DNA of 55,786 nucleotides from a bacterium (lineage in GTDB: Bacteria; Cyanobacteriota; Vampirovibrionia; Gastranaerophilales; Gastranaerophilaceae), in contig JAFYQF010000011.1 of the NCBI GenBank assembly GCA_017559905.1, positions 1 through 55,786 of the forward strand, written 5' to 3'. The notes under the pieces are model-generated. The model searched no databases, was not told the origin of the DNA, and worked only from the letters and a program-made list of their open reading frames with translations. Made by a program: the position numbers and the translations under genes. Below, one piece after another: positions 23,006 through 32,153 of the stretch (positions are counted from its first letter, which is position 1; every line of letters starts with the position of its first letter).

Positions 23006-24682
23006 TTACGCCTTAATCAATTCTTTAACTTCTTTACGTTTAACTTTGCGAGTTGTAGTTCTTGGGAGTGGTTCTTTTGATACAACAATGTTGATAGGAC
23101 GTTTGTAAGGTGTTAATTGAGTAGACAAACGTTTGATTTCATCTTTGCAAAGTTTTTCGATAGTTTCATCATCGTATTTTGAAGTAAGTTCTGCGCTTGG
23201 AACAACAACGGCTGCGATATCTTCAGTACCATCTTTAGCGCCGAAAGTTCTAGAAACTCCAAGTACACAAACTTCAGCGAAGTAAGAGCTTTTTTCCAAT
23301 ACAGCTTCAACTTCTTCAGGGAATACTTTTTTACCACCGTTAAGTACAATCATGTTTTTAATTCTACCAGTGATGTAAACGTGTCCATCAGGAGTGATTT
23401 TAGCTATATCTCCAGTATGAAGCCATCCATCAGCGTCAATAACTTCGGCAGTTAATTCAGGTTGGTTGTGGTAACCTTTCATAATACAAGGACCTTTTAC
23501 CATAAGTTCGCCAGTATCAGGGTCTGTTTTGTATTCGTAACTTTTGAATGGTCTTCCTACAGAAGCCAAATCATTACGTTTATCAACGTTAACAGAAATT
23601 ACAGGGCTTGTTTCTGTTAAGCCGTAGCCTTGGTAAACTTTGATACCAATTCTTTCAAAGAAGTTACCTACAGAAACATCCAATGGTGCTCCGCCTGAAA
23701 TACATCCCATAAAATGACCACCAAATTTGTCGTGGATTTTTTTGAATAATAATTTTCTTACTCCGTAAGATGGAATAAATTTAGCAATGAAATACATAAA
23801 GTCAAAAATTGCTTTTTTGTATTTTGGTAAAGCGTTCAATTCTGTTTCAATACCTGATTTTAACAGTTTTAAGAATGCAGGTACTACAATCATGAAGTCG
23901 ATTTTTTTAGCACACATAACGCCAAGGATATCTTTTGGTTTTAAACTTGGAGTGTAATAAACGCTGAAACCAAAGTTCAAGAATGTACTGAAACCAACAG
24001 TCATTTCGAACAAGTGGTTCATAGGTAATATTGAAAGAATATTTACACGTTTATTTTTCAAGATTGCATCAAGTGGATATTGCAAGTCATCCAATTGCGC
24101 CATTATGTTGCCAAAAGATATTTCAACACCTTTAGGGTTTCCTGTTGTTCCTGAAGTGTAAATAATGAAAGCGGTTGCTTTAGAAGAACGAGGTCTCCAT
24201 TTAGCTTCATAATTTTCAGGAATGTTGTATAAACTTGTGTATGGGCTTCCTACAGGAGGTTCATCCATAACAATAATATCTTTTATAAATGGCAATTCTT
24301 TTTGCAATTCCAATGCTTTTGGAAGACAAGCAAGAGAAACTAACATTACTCTTGGTTCACAGTCTGAAAGAATGTTAATTAATTCGTATTTTGTTAATTT
24401 AATATCAAGTGGAACTGTTTCCATACCAGCCATTGCTGATGCGAATACGCAAGCTCCATATTCAGGTTTTGATTCAGATAAAATAGATAGTCTTTCGCCT
24501 TTTTGAACTTGCAAATTGTCAATCAAATAACACGCAAGTCTTCTTGATAAAAGCCCGATACCTTTGTAGGTGAATTCTTGCCAACCCATAGCATTTTTTG
24601 CACCTAGTGCTACTGTTTCACCGTAAAGTTTCGTTCTCTCATCTAATAACGAAAGAATATTTTTTCTTCTGTATCCTATCAT
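23006..24682 (-). CDS. AMP-forming acyl-CoA synthetase (long-chain fatty acid-CoA ligase type)
   Basis: A 558-residue ANL-superfamily enzyme that activates a fatty acid with ATP and joins it to CoA or another carrier. Visible motifs are IIYTSGTTGNPKGVEIS (AMP-binding P-loop, about 175-191), QGYGLTETSPVIS (about 340-352), GWLHTGDIAKI (about 424-434), and the C-terminal GRIKNMIVLNGGKKVFPEEVE and TRKVKRKEV with the catalytic Lys. The N-terminal 120 residues are normal for the family. Membrane lipid or lipopolysaccharide acylation are plausible uses; the substrate cannot be fixed. It is the first gene of an operon with the coiled-coil protein gene. Confidence 0.9.
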   Translation of the reverse strand: MIGYRRKNILSLLDERTKLYGETVALGAKNAMGWQEFTYKGIGLLSRRLACYLIDNLQVQKGERLSILSESKPEYGACVFASAMAGMETVPLDIKLTKYELINILSDCEPRVMLVSLACLPKALELQKELPFIKDIIVMDEPPVGSPYTSLYNIPENYEAKWRPRSSKATAFIIYTSGTTGNPKGVEISFGNIMAQLDDLQYPLDAILKNKRVNILSILPMNHLFEMTVGFSTFLNFGFSVYYTPSLKPKDILGVMCAKKIDFMIVVPAFLKLLKSGIETELNALPKYKKAIFDFMYFIAKFIPSYGVRKLLFKKIHDKFGGHFMGCISGGAPLDVSVGNFFERIGIKVYQGYGLTETSPVISVNVDKRNDLASVGRPFKSYEYKTDPDTGELMVKGPCIMKGYHNQPELTAEVIDADGWLHTGDIAKITPDGHVYITGRIKNMIVLNGGKKVFPEEVEAVLEKSSYFAEVCVLGVSRTFGAKDGTEDIAAVVVPSAELTSKYDDETIEKLCKDEIKRLSTQLTPYKRPINIVVSKEPLPRTTTRKVKRKEVKELIKA

Positions 24683-24799
24683 ACACTATACCCCTCTCTT
24701 TTAATCCCAATAAATTCTAACTTTAGAATATAATTAATGTTGCCAAAAGTCAAGACTGTAAAGGAAAAAGCATTATATTTTGTAAATATTTTATTATGT

Positions 24800-24830
24800 A
24801 AAAAAAGCGCCAGTGATGGCGCTTAAAAAA
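24800..24830 (-). terminator. Terminator of the small exported protein gene (A and T runs on both sides)
   Basis: A 7-bp stem AAGCGCC/GGCGCTT with a six-base loop, followed by seven T on the minus strand, 15 bases after the stop codon. Confidence 0.88.
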
Positions 24831-24844
24831 TGACTATAGAAAAA

Positions 24845-25156
24845 CTACTCTTCACCTGATTGAACACCTGGTAGACATACTCCAAATTGACAATTTGAGT
24901 TGTAGTTATTTGATTTTTTAATATTGGATGCAGTATTTTTATCCGTGTTTATCATTTCGTCGTAATAGGGTTTAATATATTGTGGTCTAAATGCATCGGG
25001 TTTTTGAATATTTTCAACGTTGTTTGGAAGATATTTGTCTTGAAGTGAGTCTGATGGTGAGATTGTGAATGCACAAACTTCTCCGTTGATAGGGCAAGTT
25101 GAAAATGCAGGTATGCCAATAGCTATTACAGAAATTATTAACAAAAATTTTTTCAT
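24845..25156 (-). CDS. Small exported cysteine-containing protein, unknown
   Basis: A 103-residue protein with a signal peptide (MKKFLLIISVIAIGIPAFST), then CPINGEVC near the new N-terminus and CQFGVC near the C-terminus. The two C-x4/5-C pairs probably form disulfides in the periplasm. The middle is Pro/Tyr/Asn-rich and likely extended. ATG 25156 is preferred to 25183 because it starts the signal peptide and has AAAGGCG before it. Single gene with its own terminator. Family not recognised. Confidence 0.65.
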   Translation of the reverse strand: MKKFLLIISVIAIGIPAFSTCPINGEVCAFTISPSDSLQDKYLPNNVENIQKPDAFRPQYIKPYYDEMINTDKNTASNIKKSNNYNSNCQFGVCLPGVQSGEE

Positions 25157-25237
25157 AATTAAATCGCCTTTCATAATATCCAACCATCTATATCGTAAGG
25201 GATATTACAAAAAGTTTCATTGCCGCAAAGTGGTATA

Positions 25238-26254
25238 TTATTTAAATAAAATACTCAAAGCTTTTTCTATAACATCTTCTGCTTTTGGAACGTTAGCGCA
25301 AGCATTTTTGATTTCTGATTTTTGGCAAGTTCTAGCTCCACAAGGTTGGCAAGGCAAGTTCCCTGTCATTGTGAAATATTTTTCATCGTTACCAAAACAT
25401 CCAAAATATTCTGTCCAAGTACAGCAGAATATTTCAATTAAAGCAGGTTTTGCGCTTGCCCATGCAATGTGCGCGCTACCTGAATCAGGAGCAATTACTA
25501 AATCTGCTCTTGAAAATAATTCTATTAAATCTTTTAGGTTCGTTTTTCCTACCAAGTTGATGCAATCTTTTGGGAAAACAGATGCGTCTAATTTAACTCC
25601 AGTTAATATAATATTACATCTGTCTTTTAATTTTTCTGCAACCTTAATCCAGTTTTCAATATTCCAATGTTTAGGTTCCCAAGTTGTTTCAGGTGCTAAT
25701 ATTACAGTCGGTTTTGTCTTGTCTAAATCTTTTGTTAAATCGTTAATTTTTTGTTTTATTTCTTCAGGTTGGTTTGGTAATGACATTTTTATCTCTGATG
25801 TATCATATCCAAGATATGTTGCATAATCTAAATTCCATAAAACCATGTGGTTTGAATCAGGTGAGGTCGGCAAAATTTCGTTTGCACCATATTTTGCACC
25901 CTCTGTCGAAAAATGTGAAAGAATTCTTCTTTTTGCTCCGCAAAAACGCATAAATGGCAAACTCTTTATTCTTCTTTGACAGTCAAATGCAATATCAAAT
26001 TTTTCTTTTCTTAAATCAAACAAAACTTTAATCATTTGAAAAAGATATTTCAACTTAAGTTTATTTTTTCTCCAAGTGTACATCGGTAAAAAATGAACTT
26101 TATCTGCGCAAGGGTTTCCATCTAAAATGTCAAACCCTTTTTCTGTTGTAAGCCAATGAACTTCCCATCCGTTTGCCTTTAAATTGTTTGCAAGCGGAAT
26201 TGTGAAAATAACGTCCCCTAAAGCTGAAAGTTTTATTAATAATACCTTTTTCAT
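25238..26254 (-). CDS. Glycosyltransferase family 9 (ADP-heptose:LPS heptosyltransferase type)
   Basis: A 338-residue GT9 protein with the two-domain GT-B fold. The N-terminal KKVLLIKLSALGDVIFTIPL (2-21) is the family signature. The second domain shows VILAPETTWEPKHWNIENW and the nucleotide-sugar region FSRADLVIAPDSGSAHIAWA (about 253-272), followed by CQPCGARTCQKSEIKNAC, a cysteine-rich stretch common in this family. These enzymes add heptose to the inner core of lipopolysaccharide at the cytoplasmic face of the inner membrane. There is no ribosome site: TATAAT (26266-26261) lies six bases before the ATG, so the mRNA may be leaderless. Confidence 0.87.
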   Translation of the reverse strand: MKKVLLIKLSALGDVIFTIPLANNLKANGWEVHWLTTEKGFDILDGNPCADKVHFLPMYTWRKNKLKLKYLFQMIKVLFDLRKEKFDIAFDCQRRIKSLPFMRFCGAKRRILSHFSTEGAKYGANEILPTSPDSNHMVLWNLDYATYLGYDTSEIKMSLPNQPEEIKQKINDLTKDLDKTKPTVILAPETTWEPKHWNIENWIKVAEKLKDRCNIILTGVKLDASVFPKDCINLVGKTNLKDLIELFSRADLVIAPDSGSAHIAWASAKPALIEIFCCTWTEYFGCFGNDEKYFTMTGNLPCQPCGARTCQKSEIKNACANVPKAEDVIEKALSILFK

Positions 26255-26436
26255 AACTTGATTATATTCCTAATAATTTTATAAGTAAAGTATAATGTTA
26301 TGAGTTTCGCTCACTTTGTACGTTCTACTTCATTGACTTCTCAATGTTATTTCGAAGTTATATTTTACTAGCGTTCGAGCCTTTGTTCGGGAAATATTAA
26401 TTTTTTGTTTATTTTTTAAAGAATTTCAAAAAACGA

Positions 26437-26445
26437 TGTTATAAC
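26437..26445 (+). promoter_or_regulatory. dnaK promoter (extended -10)
   Basis: TGTTATAAC (26437-26445), about 47 bases before the dnaK ATG. No CIRCE inverted repeat or sigma-32-type sequence is present. The rest of 26255-26491 shows nothing else I can name. Confidence 0.45.
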
Positions 26446-26491
26446 TATAATGTCGAATGAAATATATTCAAAAATAAGGAGATAATAAATT

Positions 26492-28324
26492 ATGGCAAAA
26501 ACAATTGGTATCGACTTGGGTACAACAAATTCAGTTGTTGCAGTTATGGAAGGTGGTAAACCTACAGTTATCGCTAACGCAGAAGGTTCTAGAACAACTC
26601 CTTCTATCGTTGGTTTTTCTAAAACTGGTGAAAAATTAGTTGGGCAGTTAGCTAAACGTCAAGCTATTCTTAACCCAGACAAAACTATTGCTTCAATCAA
26701 AAGACACATGGGCGATGATTATAAAGTAAACATCGAAGGCAAAGATTACACTCCTCAAGAAATTTCAGCTATGATTTTGAGAAAATTAGCTGATGATGCT
26801 TCTGCATACTTGGGCGAAAAAGTTACTTCTGCAGTTATTACTGTTCCTGCTTACTTTAACGATGCTCAAAGACAAGCTACTAAAGATGCTGGTAAAATCG
26901 CTGGTTTAGACGTGCTTCGTATCGTTAACGAACCTACTGCGGCAGCTCTTGCTTACGGTATGGAAAAAGAAAAATCTGAAAAAGTTCTTGTATTCGACCT
27001 TGGTGGTGGTACATTCGACGTTTCTATTCTAGAAATTGGCGATGGCGTTCACGAAGTTCTTTCAACTTCTGGTGACACTCACCTTGGTTGTGATGACTTC
27101 GACAAAAAAATCATGGATTGGATTTGTGATGAATTCAAAAGACAAGAAGGCATCGACCTTTCTGGTGATAAACAAGCTATGCAACGTGTGAAAGAAGCTG
27201 CTGAAAAAGCTAAAATTGAACTTTCTTCTGTTATGGAAACTTCTATCAGCTTACCTTTCATCACTGCTGATGCTAACGGTCCAAAACACTTGGAATTGTC
27301 TTTGACAAGAGCTAAATTCGAAGACCTTTCAAGAGATTTGTTAAACAGATGTAAAGTCCCTGTAGAAAATGCTCTTAAAGATGCTGGCGTTTCTAAATCA
27401 GATCTTGATGAAGTTGTATTAGTTGGTGGTTCTACTCGTATCCCTGCTGTTCAACAACTTGTTAAAGAATACACAGGCAAAGAACCTAACCAATCTGTAA
27501 ACCCTGATGAAGTTGTTGCAGTTGGTGCTGCTGTTCAAGCTGGTGTTCTTGCTGGTGAAGTTAAAGATATCGTTCTTTTAGACGTTACTCCTTTGACTCT
27601 TGGTATTGAAACTCTTGGTGGTGTTATGACTCCATTAGTTCCTCGTAACACTACAATCCCTGTTTCTAAATCTCAAGTGTTCTCTACAGCAGAAAATAAT
27701 CAAACTGCAGTTGATATCCACGTTCTTCAAGGTGAAAGACCAATGGTTTCCGATAACAAATCATTAGGTATGTTCAGACTTGACGGTATCGCTCCTGCTA
27801 TGCGTGGCGTTCCTCAAATCGAAGTTACTTTTGATATTGACGCTAACGGTATTGTAAATGTTAAAGCTAAAGATAAAGCTACTAACAAAGAACAAAAAAT
27901 TACAATCACAAATTCTTCTAACCTTTCAGATGAAGATATCGACAAAATGGTTAAAGAAGCAGAAGCAAATGCTGCTGAAGATAAAAAGAAAAAAGAAGAA
28001 GCAGATGCTAAAAATAATGCAACTAGCTTGATTTCTTCTGCAGAAAGAATTGTTAAAGACTTCGAAGGCAAAATTGATTCTGCTGACCAAGCTAAACTTG
28101 ATGAACAAAAAAATGCTCTACAAAAAGCGCTTGATGAAAACAAAACTCCAGACGAAATCAAAAAACTTTCTGATGAGTTACAACAAACTATGTTTGCAAT
28201 TTCTCAAAAAGCATACGAGGCTGTTCAAAAAGAAGAACAAGCTACTGCTTCAAGTGATAGCGCATCTTCTTCTACAGAAAACAAAGACGATGATGTTATT
28301 GATGCAGAATATGTAAAAGAATAA
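26492..28324 (+). CDS. dnaK: Chaperone protein DnaK (Hsp70)
   Basis: A 610-residue Hsp70 that binds and releases unfolded proteins under ATP control. The ATPase domain begins [20 protein letters not shown], followed by [20 protein letters not shown] (about 112-131), [17 protein letters not shown] (about 168-184) and [15 protein letters not shown] (about 311-325). The substrate-binding domain starts after the linker [14 protein letters not shown] (about 360-373). The C-terminal tail ends [12 protein letters not shown], the usual acidic end. Ribosome site AAGGAGATAAT. It stands alone: grpE and dnaJ are not adjacent, and no CIRCE element precedes it. Codons are unusually rich in C-ending forms compared with neighbours, as expected for a highly expressed gene. 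Confidence 0.98.
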   Translation: MAKTIGIDLGTTNSVVAVMEGGKPTVIANAEGSRTTPSIVGFSKTGEKLVGQLAKRQAILNPDKTIASIKRHMGDDYKVNIEGKDYTPQEISAMILRKLADDASAYLGEKVTSAVITVPAYFNDAQRQATKDAGKIAGLDVLRIVNEPTAAALAYGMEKEKSEKVLVFDLGGGTFDVSILEIGDGVHEVLSTSGDTHLGCDDFDKKIMDWICDEFKRQEGIDLSGDKQAMQRVKEAAEKAKIELSSVMETSISLPFITADANGPKHLELSLTRAKFEDLSRDLLNRCKVPVENALKDAGVSKSDLDEVVLVGGSTRIPAVQQLVKEYTGKEPNQSVNPDEVVAVGAAVQAGVLAGEVKDIVLLDVTPLTLGIETLGGVMTPLVPRNTTIPVSKSQVFSTAENNQTAVDIHVLQGERPMVSDNKSLGMFRLDGIAPAMRGVPQIEVTFDIDANGIVNVKAKDKATNKEQKITITNSSNLSDEDIDKMVKEAEANAAEDKKKKEEADAKNNATSLISSAERIVKDFEGKIDSADQAKLDEQKNALQKALDENKTPDEIKKLSDELQQTMFAISQKAYEAVQKEEQATASSDSASSSTENKDDDVIDAEYVKE

Positions 28325-28349
28325 TCGCTTACATAAATCTAGTTTATAA

Positions 28350-28383
28350 AATGCGGAGCTTTATTAAAAGCTCCGCATTATTA
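28350..28383 (+). terminator. dnaK terminator
   Basis: A 13-bp stem AATGCGGAGCTTT/AAAGCTCCGCATT with a four-base loop. The following T run is weak. Confidence 0.8.
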
Positions 28384-28401
28384 TGGTTATAACTATCAAT
28401 T

Positions 28402-28433
28402 AAAAAAGCAAGGTTATTAAAACCTTGCTTTTT
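28402..28433 (-). terminator. Terminator of the exb/ton operon
   Basis: A stem AAAAAGCAAGGTT/AACCTTGCTTTTT lies 17 bases after the stop of the last exbD on the minus strand, with T run. Confidence 0.9.
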
Positions 28434-28449
28434 AATATTAATTTTACTA

Positions 28450-28839
28450 TTACACTTGAGAAACAGAAATGCTTTTTATGCCAGAATTTCTTGCGCTATC
28501 CATAAGCTTTACGACTGCGCCGTGTGTAGCATCGCCATCAGATTCAATCATTAAGCCGTCGGGGTAATCTTTAGCTAATTCTGCAATGGTTTTTTCTAAA
28601 TCAGTAACCTGAACTTCTTCTCCGGCAATAAAATATCTGTCATCAGAGCTAACTGTTACCGTTAAAATTTTTACATCATCTTTCACTTGTTCTTGAGCAA
28701 CATTTTCTGGCACTGTCAAGTTCAAACCTTGTTGGTCTAATAATGGAGCTATTACCATCATAATAATCAGTAATACCAAGAAAATATCTGTTAACGGTGT
28801 GATATTAATTTCGTTGAATTCTGTACGGTTATGACTCAT
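28450..28839 (-). CDS. ExbD/TolR family protein, second copy
   Basis: A 129-residue inner-membrane protein. The N-terminus EINITPLTDIFLVLLIIMMV (8-27) contains the single membrane helix with the proton-conducting Asp of ExbD/TolR. A periplasmic domain of about 95 residues follows. With ExbB it forms the proton-driven stator that energises TonB- or Tol-type envelope work. It is the last gene of the operon, three bases after the upstream exbD paralog, whose membrane segment is nearly identical while the periplasmic parts differ. Ribosome site AAGGAG. Whether the system is Exb or Tol cannot be told from this gene. Confidence 0.9.
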   Translation of the reverse strand: MSHNRTEFNEINITPLTDIFLVLLIIMMVIAPLLDQQGLNLTVPENVAQEQVKDDVKILTVTVSSDDRYFIAGEEVQVTDLEKTIAELAKDYPDGLMIESDGDATHGAVVKLMDSARNSGIKSISVSQV

Positions 28840-28842
28840 TTT

Positions 28843-29292
28843 TTAGACTCCTTGATTATTTTCTTTAAGGTCTTTTTGTTCTTTTTTTGATAAAGGTTCG
28901 CCTGCGACAATTAGTTTTTTGTATTCTGCGTCTTGAGCTGCGTTCATAACTTTCATTATTTCAGCACTCTTAACTTTTTCGTCGGCTTTAACTACAACTT
29001 CTGGTTTTTCCAGATAATATCTTATGGCAACCAATTCCTCAACAAGTTTGTCTTCTTCAATTGGTGCGCCGTTCAAATACATTTGCCCGTCTTTAGTTAT
29101 TGCGACAACCGCTTTTTCTTCTTCGATTGCGACCCCACTGTTAATTTCTGGAACGGTTATTGCGTTATCCATTGATTGAAAAGTCGGAGCAACAACCATC
29201 ATAATAATTAGCAATACCAAGAAAATATCGGTTAATGGTGTTATATTGATTTCGGTAAACATTTTACCTTTTTTGTTTGTACTAATTGCCAT
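28843..29292 (-). CDS. ExbD/TolR family protein, first copy
   Basis: A 149-residue protein with the same layout: a short cytoplasmic N-terminus, EINITPLTDIFLVLLIIMMV at about 14-33 with the conserved Asp, and a periplasmic domain (about 45-135), here ending in a charged Lys-rich tail (KKEQKDLKENN). It partners ExbB in a proton channel of the inner membrane. Having two ExbD copies in one operon suggests a mixed stator ring or two alternative partners. It starts 26 bases after exbB. Ribosome site AAAGGGAAA. Confidence 0.9.
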   Translation of the reverse strand: MAISTNKKGKMFTEINITPLTDIFLVLLIIMMVVAPTFQSMDNAITVPEINSGVAIEEEKAVVAITKDGQMYLNGAPIEEDKLVEELVAIRYYLEKPEVVVKADEKVKSAEIMKVMNAAQDAEYKKLIVAGEPLSKKEQKDLKENNQGV

Positions 29293-29318
29293 AATAATTT
29301 CCCTTTGTTGGAATGTTT

Positions 29319-29960
29319 TTACATAGATGCGCTAGTTGCTTTTTTTGTTTCATCTTCAGAGTCTACGAAGCTTAAGAACAATAATTTGATTAGGTTAAAG
29401 TCATCTTCGTAATGTTTTACAATTGATTGGAATGAGTTGTAGAAAATTACTGCAACAATCGCAACGCCTAAACCAAATGCAGTTGCAATCAATGCTGAAC
29501 CGATACCCATAGCAACTGCTGCAGATTGGTTACCTTGAGTTGCCAAATCTTGGAATGTGTACAAGATACGAACAACTGTACCAAACAAACCTAAAAATGG
29601 AGCAACACCACCAATAGTACCTAATATTGTTAGGTGGCTTTCTAGTTTTCTTGTTGCAAGTGCTGCTGCGATATCAAATGATCTAGAGAAACCTTTTCTT
29701 TGTTCTGAAAAAATTCTAACAGCTTCTTCTGTCACTTCGCCGATAACACCACCGCAATCCTGTGCAACTCTTTCTGCAGCTTGAAGATTGTTTTTTGCTA
29801 ATTCTCTTTGAATTTTTGGAATGAAAAGAACAACATCACGTTTGTTTTCTTTGTAAAATAATGCTCTGTTCATAACTACACCAGCAACAAGGATTGAGCA
29901 TACTAAAATAGGCAACAATACTGGCCAGTCTAGTTTAATTGAGTGTAATAGTAATTCCAT
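29319..29960 (-). CDS. ExbB/TolQ/MotA family proton channel
   Basis: A 213-residue inner-membrane protein. A first membrane helix lies near 10-30 (LPILVCSILVAGVVMNRALF). A cytoplasmic helical region follows. A second pair of helices near 108-130 (LTILGTIGGVAPFLGLFGTV) and 150-175 (GIGSALIATAFGLGVAIVAV) carries the conserved Thr/Gly/Pro pattern of ExbB. It forms a pentamer around ExbD and uses the proton gradient to drive TonB or TolA. Operon order is tonB, exbB, exbD, exbD. Ribosome site AAAGGAG. Confidence 0.93.
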   Translation of the reverse strand: MELLLHSIKLDWPVLLPILVCSILVAGVVMNRALFYKENKRDVVLFIPKIQRELAKNNLQAAERVAQDCGGVIGEVTEEAVRIFSEQRKGFSRSFDIAAALATRKLESHLTILGTIGGVAPFLGLFGTVVRILYTFQDLATQGNQSAAVAMGIGSALIATAFGLGVAIVAVIFYNSFQSIVKHYEDDFNLIKLLFLSFVDSEDETKKATSASM

Positions 29961-29996
29961 TTTTTTCTCCTTTATAATGATTGCTTGTTTATTTTT

Positions 29997-31220
29997 TTAT
30001 TGGTAACCTGCAGCCCCAAATACGTTGTAGTCAAACGTAAATTGAATATCAATACTTTGTCCTTTATAATCAGGAGGCAACGGTCTGAATGGTGCTGTTA
30101 ATTTAACTGCATCAACAGCAGCCTTGTCTGCATTTGGTAGTCCTGATGACTTGTAAACACTGCAAGATAGTAATCTGCCATCTTTTGCAATTTTGAATAA
30201 AAGAACAACACGTTTGCTTTCGTTACCTTTTGGAGGGTCCCAATTCATTTTAATTTTTCTTTGGAGTTCTCTCATGTAAGGTCCAAAATCGGGTTCTCTA
30301 ATAGTGTCTATACCAGGTGCGCCGTTTGGATTTCCAGGTCCTGGGTTTCCAGGGCTACCAGTGCCTCCTCCGCCACCTTTTGCAAGTTTTTGTCCAGAAG
30401 GGTTTCCGCCACCTGTAGGTGCTAATGATGGAGCTGGTGCATATTTTGCTGAACTGCTACCTGTAACAGGTCCGCCTGTACTTCCGCCAGAAGTTGCAGA
30501 ACCTGAACCGCTTATAGGTCCAGTTGCGTATGTTCCTGATTTTGTTCCTCCGCTTGGAACAGGAACTTGGAATGCAGAACTTGGTTTTGCAACTGATTTT
30601 GGTGTTAATGGTGGTTTTATTGAAGGTTTTGCTGTTGGCGGATTTGGTTTTGAAACTTCTTTAGCCTTTGGCGCAGGTGGTTGCGGTTGCGGTTTTGGCT
30701 GTTGAGTTGGTTTTGGTGGAGTTGGTTGTGCAACCTGTTTTTGAGGCTCTGGCTTATTCACCGGTTGTTGTTGTTTTGGTTGAGGTGAAGGTTTTGGAGC
30801 TTGAGCTTGTGGTTGCGGTGCTGGTGAAGGTTTTTGGACTTGTGCTGGTGCAGGTGATGGCATTGATACTTTTTTATTCGGATCGTGATGTCCACCCGCT
30901 TGAGAATCAATGTCTGCTCGATATTTTGTGTTTTTATTTATAGGAGTACCTTCTTTTTCTACAAGCACGAATTCAATATCGTTCATTTTGGGTTTTGGTC
31001 TTTCAAAAAGGCTGAACGAAATTCCAAAGAATAGCAATATCAATGATACCAAATATACTGATCCCAAAACTGTTGGGTGAAGAATTGCAGAAATAGTAAT
31101 ATCTCTACCCAAGGTATCTTTGTTATTTTTTCTCACCATCGCAGGTATTGTGTATCCTGTGGTTTCTCTATTATCTTCGTCCCTTGTGTATCTATCGGTA
31201 TATTTTCCTAGAATTGACAT
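29997..31220 (-). CDS. TonB-family energy-transducing protein with long Pro/Gly-rich spacer
   Basis: A 407-residue protein with a single membrane helix at about 49-72, a Pro/Gln/Lys-rich periplasmic spacer (about 120-230), a Gly/Ser-rich segment (about 235-320), and a C-terminal TonB/TolA-like domain of about 85 residues (IREPDFGPYMRELQRKIKMN, then SSGLPNADKAAVDAVKLTAPFRPLP). That last motif is typical of the TonB C-terminal fold. It transmits energy from ExbB/ExbD to outer-membrane partners. ATG 31220 has the same AAAGGAT ribosome context as the next upstream gene; a TTG at 31283 would add 21 basic residues. The length and Gly-rich section are unusual, making TolA-like use equally possible. 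Confidence 0.85.
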   Translation of the reverse strand: MSILGKYTDRYTRDEDNRETTGYTIPAMVRKNNKDTLGRDITISAILHPTVLGSVYLVSLILLFFGISFSLFERPKPKMNDIEFVLVEKEGTPINKNTKYRADIDSQAGGHHDPNKKVSMPSPAPAQVQKPSPAPQPQAQAPKPSPQPKQQQPVNKPEPQKQVAQPTPPKPTQQPKPQPQPPAPKAKEVSKPNPPTAKPSIKPPLTPKSVAKPSSAFQVPVPSGGTKSGTYATGPISGSGSATSGGSTGGPVTGSSSAKYAPAPSLAPTGGGNPSGQKLAKGGGGGTGSPGNPGPGNPNGAPGIDTIREPDFGPYMRELQRKIKMNWDPPKGNESKRVVLLFKIAKDGRLLSCSVYKSSGLPNADKAAVDAVKLTAPFRPLPPDYKGQSIDIQFTFDYNVFGAAGYQ

Positions 31221-31304
31221 ATCCTTTGGTAAACCTTTCACTCTATTGTTTTTATTTCGATTTAATTTTATTTTAAATTTCAAATAAAATTATCACCTGA
31301 CTTA

Positions 31305-32090
31305 CTAATAATTAGTATTATATATTGCAGGGTTAACAGTAATTGCTTGGGTAAGCACAAGTTCAATACCTGCATTAACAGGGATTTCTACGTTGTCGCC
31401 TTTGTCCCAGATAGATTTTACTAAACCGCCACCTGCACCGACTGCAGTGCCTAATGCTGTTCCTTTACCTATTTTGCCATCTGACATTGCACTCATAATA
31501 AGACCCGCTGTTGCGCCTGCTGCAGAACCTACTGCAACATCTTTTGCGTAATCTTTTGCAACATCAAGTTTTGTTCCGCCAACAAGTAATCCTGAATTGT
31601 CATCAGTTTTAATAACTGCTGAAATAGGGATTTGTGTTCCGCTTGGTGTTATTATTTGAGTAAATCTAACCAGCAATTTGCCGTTAATGCTTCCTCTTTT
31701 AGCTCTTGATACTTCTAAAACCTGACCAACTACGGAACTTCCAACAGGTGCAATTATGTCACCCTGATAATGGTAATCAGCACCAAGTGCAACTGTTACG
31801 TTTTGTCCTAGAGTAAGGTTATCTGAATTAAGTTCCATCATAGTAATTGCAGGAATTTTTTCGCCTGCAGGAACTGTAATGATGTGTCCTTTTAAAGTTG
31901 TCGCTGTGTTTGGCATAGTTTGACCTTGCCCATAATATTGTCTTTGGTAAGCAGTGTTGCCTATACCAAAGTTTGGTTGTTGATATTGCTGTTGATATGT
32001 TGGGGTTTGGGGAGTATAACCAAAATTGCTACCTGCAAAAGAAACATTTGCTCCCAACAAAACTGCTACTAATACAAGACTAATACGCAT
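31305..32090 (-). CDS. Exported protein with VirB10/TrbI-like beta domain
   Basis: A 261-residue protein with a signal peptide (1-19, ending SFAG). After a Gln/Tyr/Pro-rich stretch (25-62) there is a beta-rich domain with the pattern HIITVPAGEKIPAI, LTLGQNVTVAL, IIAPVGSSVVGQVLE, RFTQIITPSGTQIPI and AVIKTD, which resembles the C-terminal domain of VirB10/TrbI outer-membrane core proteins. A Gly-rich segment (about 185-220) follows. The gene just upstream encodes a shorter relative. It precedes tonB in the same direction, so it may form part of the same envelope complex. Ribosome site AAAGGAT. No conjugation genes are present, so a transfer role is unlikely. Confidence 0.6.
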   Translation of the reverse strand: MRISLVLVAVLLGANVSFAGSNFGYTPQTPTYQQQYQQPNFGIGNTAYQRQYYGQGQTMPNTATTLKGHIITVPAGEKIPAITMMELNSDNLTLGQNVTVALGADYHYQGDIIAPVGSSVVGQVLEVSRAKRGSINGKLLVRFTQIITPSGTQIPISAVIKTDDNSGLLVGGTKLDVAKDYAKDVAVGSAAGATAGLIMSAMSDGKIGKGTALGTAVGAGGGLVKSIWDKGDNVEIPVNAGIELVLTQAITVNPAIYNTNY

Positions 32091-32153
32091 ATCCTTTATT
32101 CTCCCTTCTGTATTACATAGTTAATAATATTCTATTTTAGAATTCAAACATTG

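Noticed and set aside
26255-26491. CIRCE element or heat-shock sigma promoter before dnaK
   Set aside because: No TTAGCACTC-type inverted repeat and no sigma-32-like boxes; only a normal extended -10 is seen.
30304-30705. Plus-strand frame rich in Pro/Gly opposite tonB
   Set aside because: It is the mirror of the low-complexity Gly/Pro region of tonB and has no ribosome site.
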